Origin: CAZVWW01 sp964631265
Lineage (GTDB): Bacteria > Thermotogota > Thermotogae > MWEM01
Direction: 5' to 3'
DNA: 25,210 nt
Assembly: GCA_964631265.1 (NCBI GenBank)
Contig: CAZVWW010000022.1
Coordinates: forward strand, 1-25,210
Under the pieces are notes generated by a model. The model ran no database searches. It was not told the DNA's origin and was given only the letters and a program-made list of their open reading frames with translations. This document shows positions 23,804 through 25,210 of this stretch, one piece after another. Position 1 is the first letter of the stretch. Every line of letters begins with the position of its first letter. The position numbers and the translations under genes are program-made.

Positions 23804-23830
23804 AAAAAACCGGACTTTTCAGTCCGGTTT
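23804..23830 (-). terminator. Intrinsic terminator of the tRNA-Ser gene
   Basis: AAACCGGACT (23807-23816) pairs with AGTCCGGTTT (23821-23830) around a 4-base loop. Read on the minus strand the hairpin is followed by a run of T, so it ends the tRNA transcript 5 bases after the CCA. It could also end the RseB-like operon on the plus strand. Confidence 0.85.
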
Positions 23831-23835
23831 ATGTA

Positions 23836-23925
23836 TGGCGGAGAGAGTGGGATTTGAACCCACGTTAGGTAAAAACCTAAACGCACTCTCCAGGCGCGCG
23901 CCTTCGACCGCTCGGCCATCTCTCC
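23836..23925 (-). tRNA. tRNA-Ser (anticodon GGA)
   Basis: The 90-base class II tRNA reads on the minus strand. The acceptor stem GGAGAGA pairs with TCTCTCC, followed by G and an encoded CCA. The D arm is GGCCGAGCGGTCGAAGGC-like, and the anticodon stem CGCGC/GTGCG (one G-U) frames the loop CTGGAGA. A long variable arm (TTAGGT with ACCTAA) and the T arm GTGGG/TTCAAAT/CCCAC complete it. It decodes UCC and UCU. The base after the anticodon is G rather than the more common A. Confidence 0.96.
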
Positions 23926-23935
23926 AACGCCGAGG

Positions 23936-23964
23936 ATTATACCATGATAAAACCCAAAGGTCAA
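23936..23964 (-). promoter_or_regulatory. Promoter of the tRNA-Ser gene
   Basis: On the minus strand TTGACC and TATAAT are separated by 17 bases. The predicted start is only about 4 bases before the mature tRNA 5' end, as is usual for stand-alone tRNA genes. Confidence 0.85.
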
Positions 23965-23997
23965 GTCACCCGAAAAAATCACCCTCCCTCCTGCGGT

Positions 23998-24026
23998 TTG
24001 ATTTTTTTAATGATATGTGGTATATT
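23998..24026 (+). promoter_or_regulatory. Promoter of asnA
   Basis: TTGATT and TATATT are separated by 17 bases. The predicted start is near 24033, about 26 bases before the ATG at 24059. The gene's upstream in-frame extension lies before this point and so would not be on the mRNA. Confidence 0.7.
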
Positions 24027-24058
24027 AATCCAACTCAAAACAAAAAGGAGAGGGTTTG

Positions 24059-25068
24059 ATGGGAAATTAATCGTACCTGATGATTACAGAAGCAAACTGG
24101 GACTCATGGAAACAGAAGTGGCCATCAAGAAACTCAAGGATTACTTTGAAAGAGCACTGACTTACGAACTACACCTTACACGTGTATCCGCACCACTCTT
24201 TGTTCAGCCGGAAACCGGATTGAACGACAATCTAAACGGCATTGAACATCCGGTATCATTTAATATCAAAGACGGCACAAGCTATGTTGAAATCGTCCAT
24301 TCCCTGGCAAAATGGAAGCGATATGCCCTTCAAAGATATGCTTTCTCCACGGGGCAGGGGTTGTACACCGACATGAACGCGATCCGAAAAGAGGAAGAAC
24401 TTGACAATCTCCACTCGGTTTACGTTGATCAATGGGACTGGGAAAAGATCATCCGTCCCGAAGACAGGACACCGGAGAAGCTGAAAGAGATCGTCCGGAG
24501 GATTTATCGTGTCTTTAAGAACACCGAGAACTTCATCACCTATGAATACAAAGAACTTGACGACGCTTTCCTGCCCGAGGAGATCACCTTTATCACCACC
24601 CAGGAGCTCGAAGACAGATATCCCGGATTATCCCCGAAAGAGCGTGAGGACAAGATTGCCAGGGAAAAAAAGGCGGTCTTTCTCATGAAGATCGGTAAAA
24701 GGCTTCAATCGGGAGAAAAACACGACGGCAGGGCGCCTGATTACGACGACTGGGAACTCAACGGGGATATCATCTTCTATTACCCCGTACTGGACAGGGC
24801 CTTTGAGCTGTCATCAATGGGTATCCGTGTGAATCCTGAGAGTTTGAAAAACCAGCTTGAAGTAGAAGGCTGTCAGGACAGGCTGGAGCTGCCCTTCCAC
24901 AGCGATCTGTTATCCGGAAAACTCCCCCAGACAGTTGGCGGGGGCATCGGCCAGTCAAGGATCTGCATGTTCTTCCTGCAGAAGGCGCATATCGGCGAAG
25001 TCCAATCCTCCATATGGCCCGGGGAAATGATAGAGGCGTGTAGGGAGAATAACATAGAGCTTTTGTAA
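24059..25068 (+). CDS. asnA: Aspartate-ammonia ligase AsnA (frame offset at the start codon)
   Basis: AsnA makes asparagine from aspartate, ammonia and ATP in the cytoplasm and has the class II aminoacyl-tRNA synthetase fold. Visible family motifs are VHSLAKWKR, LHSVYVDQWDWE, RAPDYDDWEL, FELSSMGIRV and PQTVGGGIGQSR, and the length is right (about 335 residues). The promoter and the GGAG site point to ATG 24059, but that ATG runs into a stop after three codons and is one base out of frame with the body. One extra G in the GGG run would give MGKLIVPDDYRSK, the expected N-terminus. The first in-frame ATG after the predicted mRNA start is 24106, which drops about 17 residues. Either a single-base error, a damaged start or unusual initiation is possible. 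Confidence 0.88.
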
Positions 25069-25101
25069 TAGAGATTTTAAAATAGAACAACCATGACATA
25101 T

Positions 25102-25134
25102 AAAAGGCACGGCTTATCGCCGTGCCTTTTATTT
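25102..25134 (+). terminator. Intrinsic terminator of asnA
   Basis: AAAAGGCACGGC (25102-25113) pairs perfectly with GCCGTGCCTTTT (25119-25130) around a 5-base loop, ending in a T run. The A run before it means it can also act on the minus strand. The remaining 76 bases to the window edge hold only a small hairpin (25165-25184) and no gene I can support. Confidence 0.9.
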
Positions 25135-25210
25135 GCGTTATCAATCAACTCTAATCTAAAGCGTTGCATTCCTCGCAGGATGCATAAGTGCTAAAACGAT
25201 ATTGATGACG

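Noticed and set aside
23782..23982. Short open frame across the tRNA
   Set aside because: It covers a tRNA-Ser with promoter and terminator on the same strand, so the frame is accidental.
23944..24058. In-frame upstream extension of asnA starting at ATG 23944
   Set aside because: It spans the predicted asnA promoter and part of the tRNA promoter, and its residues do not match the AsnA N-terminus.

Overview
The window comes from a bacterium with strong Shine-Dalgarno sites, tightly packed operons and canonical sigma70-type promoters. Nothing in it names the species. From memory of the families, the dipeptide epimerase and the galactokinase look most like their Thermotoga counterparts, including the short galactokinase N-terminus. 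The fused solute-binding/GAF/HD-GYP sensor and the SBP/ABC transport richness also fit an anaerobic, peptide- and sugar-scavenging, deep-branching lineage (Thermotogota or a neighbour). This placement is inference.

Region 1 (about 1-6981, all on the minus strand) is a nucleoside-type uptake operon. It reads BMP/PnrA-like binding protein, two-domain ATPase, permease, permease, and is followed by a membrane sensor that fuses an extracytoplasmic amino-acid-type binding domain, GAF and an HD-GYP c-di-GMP phosphodiesterase. A lipoprotein with a fibronectin-III-like domain then runs off the left edge.

Region 2 (about 7066-20688, plus strand) starts divergently at a good promoter with a palindrome at the predicted start site. 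It holds an RpiR/MurR-type regulator, a complete Opp/Dpp peptide importer (SBP, two permeases, two ATPases), a cytoplasmic transglutaminase-like protein, a dipeptide epimerase, a class-IV PLP aminotransferase and an isoaspartyl-dipeptidase-like amidohydrolase. Galactokinase, a PP-loop ATPase and a gamma-carbonic-anhydrase-like protein follow. The first nine or so genes make sense together as import of unusual peptides (isopeptide or D-residue containing), hydrolysis, epimerisation and amino-group removal. Hairpins after the binding protein and after the last transporter gene probably tune expression along the transcript.

Region 3 (20693-23750, plus strand) is an alpha/beta hydrolase followed by an ECF sigma factor, a zinc-finger anti-sigma factor and an RseB/LolA-like periplasmic protein. 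The sigma gene is preceded by a site that matches the RpoE-type promoter, so the module is probably self-activating.

Region 4 (23751-25210) is a compact minus-strand tRNA-Ser(GGA) unit with its own promoter and terminator, then asparagine synthetase AsnA on the plus strand with its own promoter and terminator. The only well-placed ATG of asnA is one base out of frame with the body of the gene. The PP-loop gene and galactokinase show a similar one-base offset at their starts, which points either to single-base errors in the sequence or to unusual initiation. No gene-free stretch exceeds 300 bases. No CRISPR, insertion sequence or rRNA was seen.
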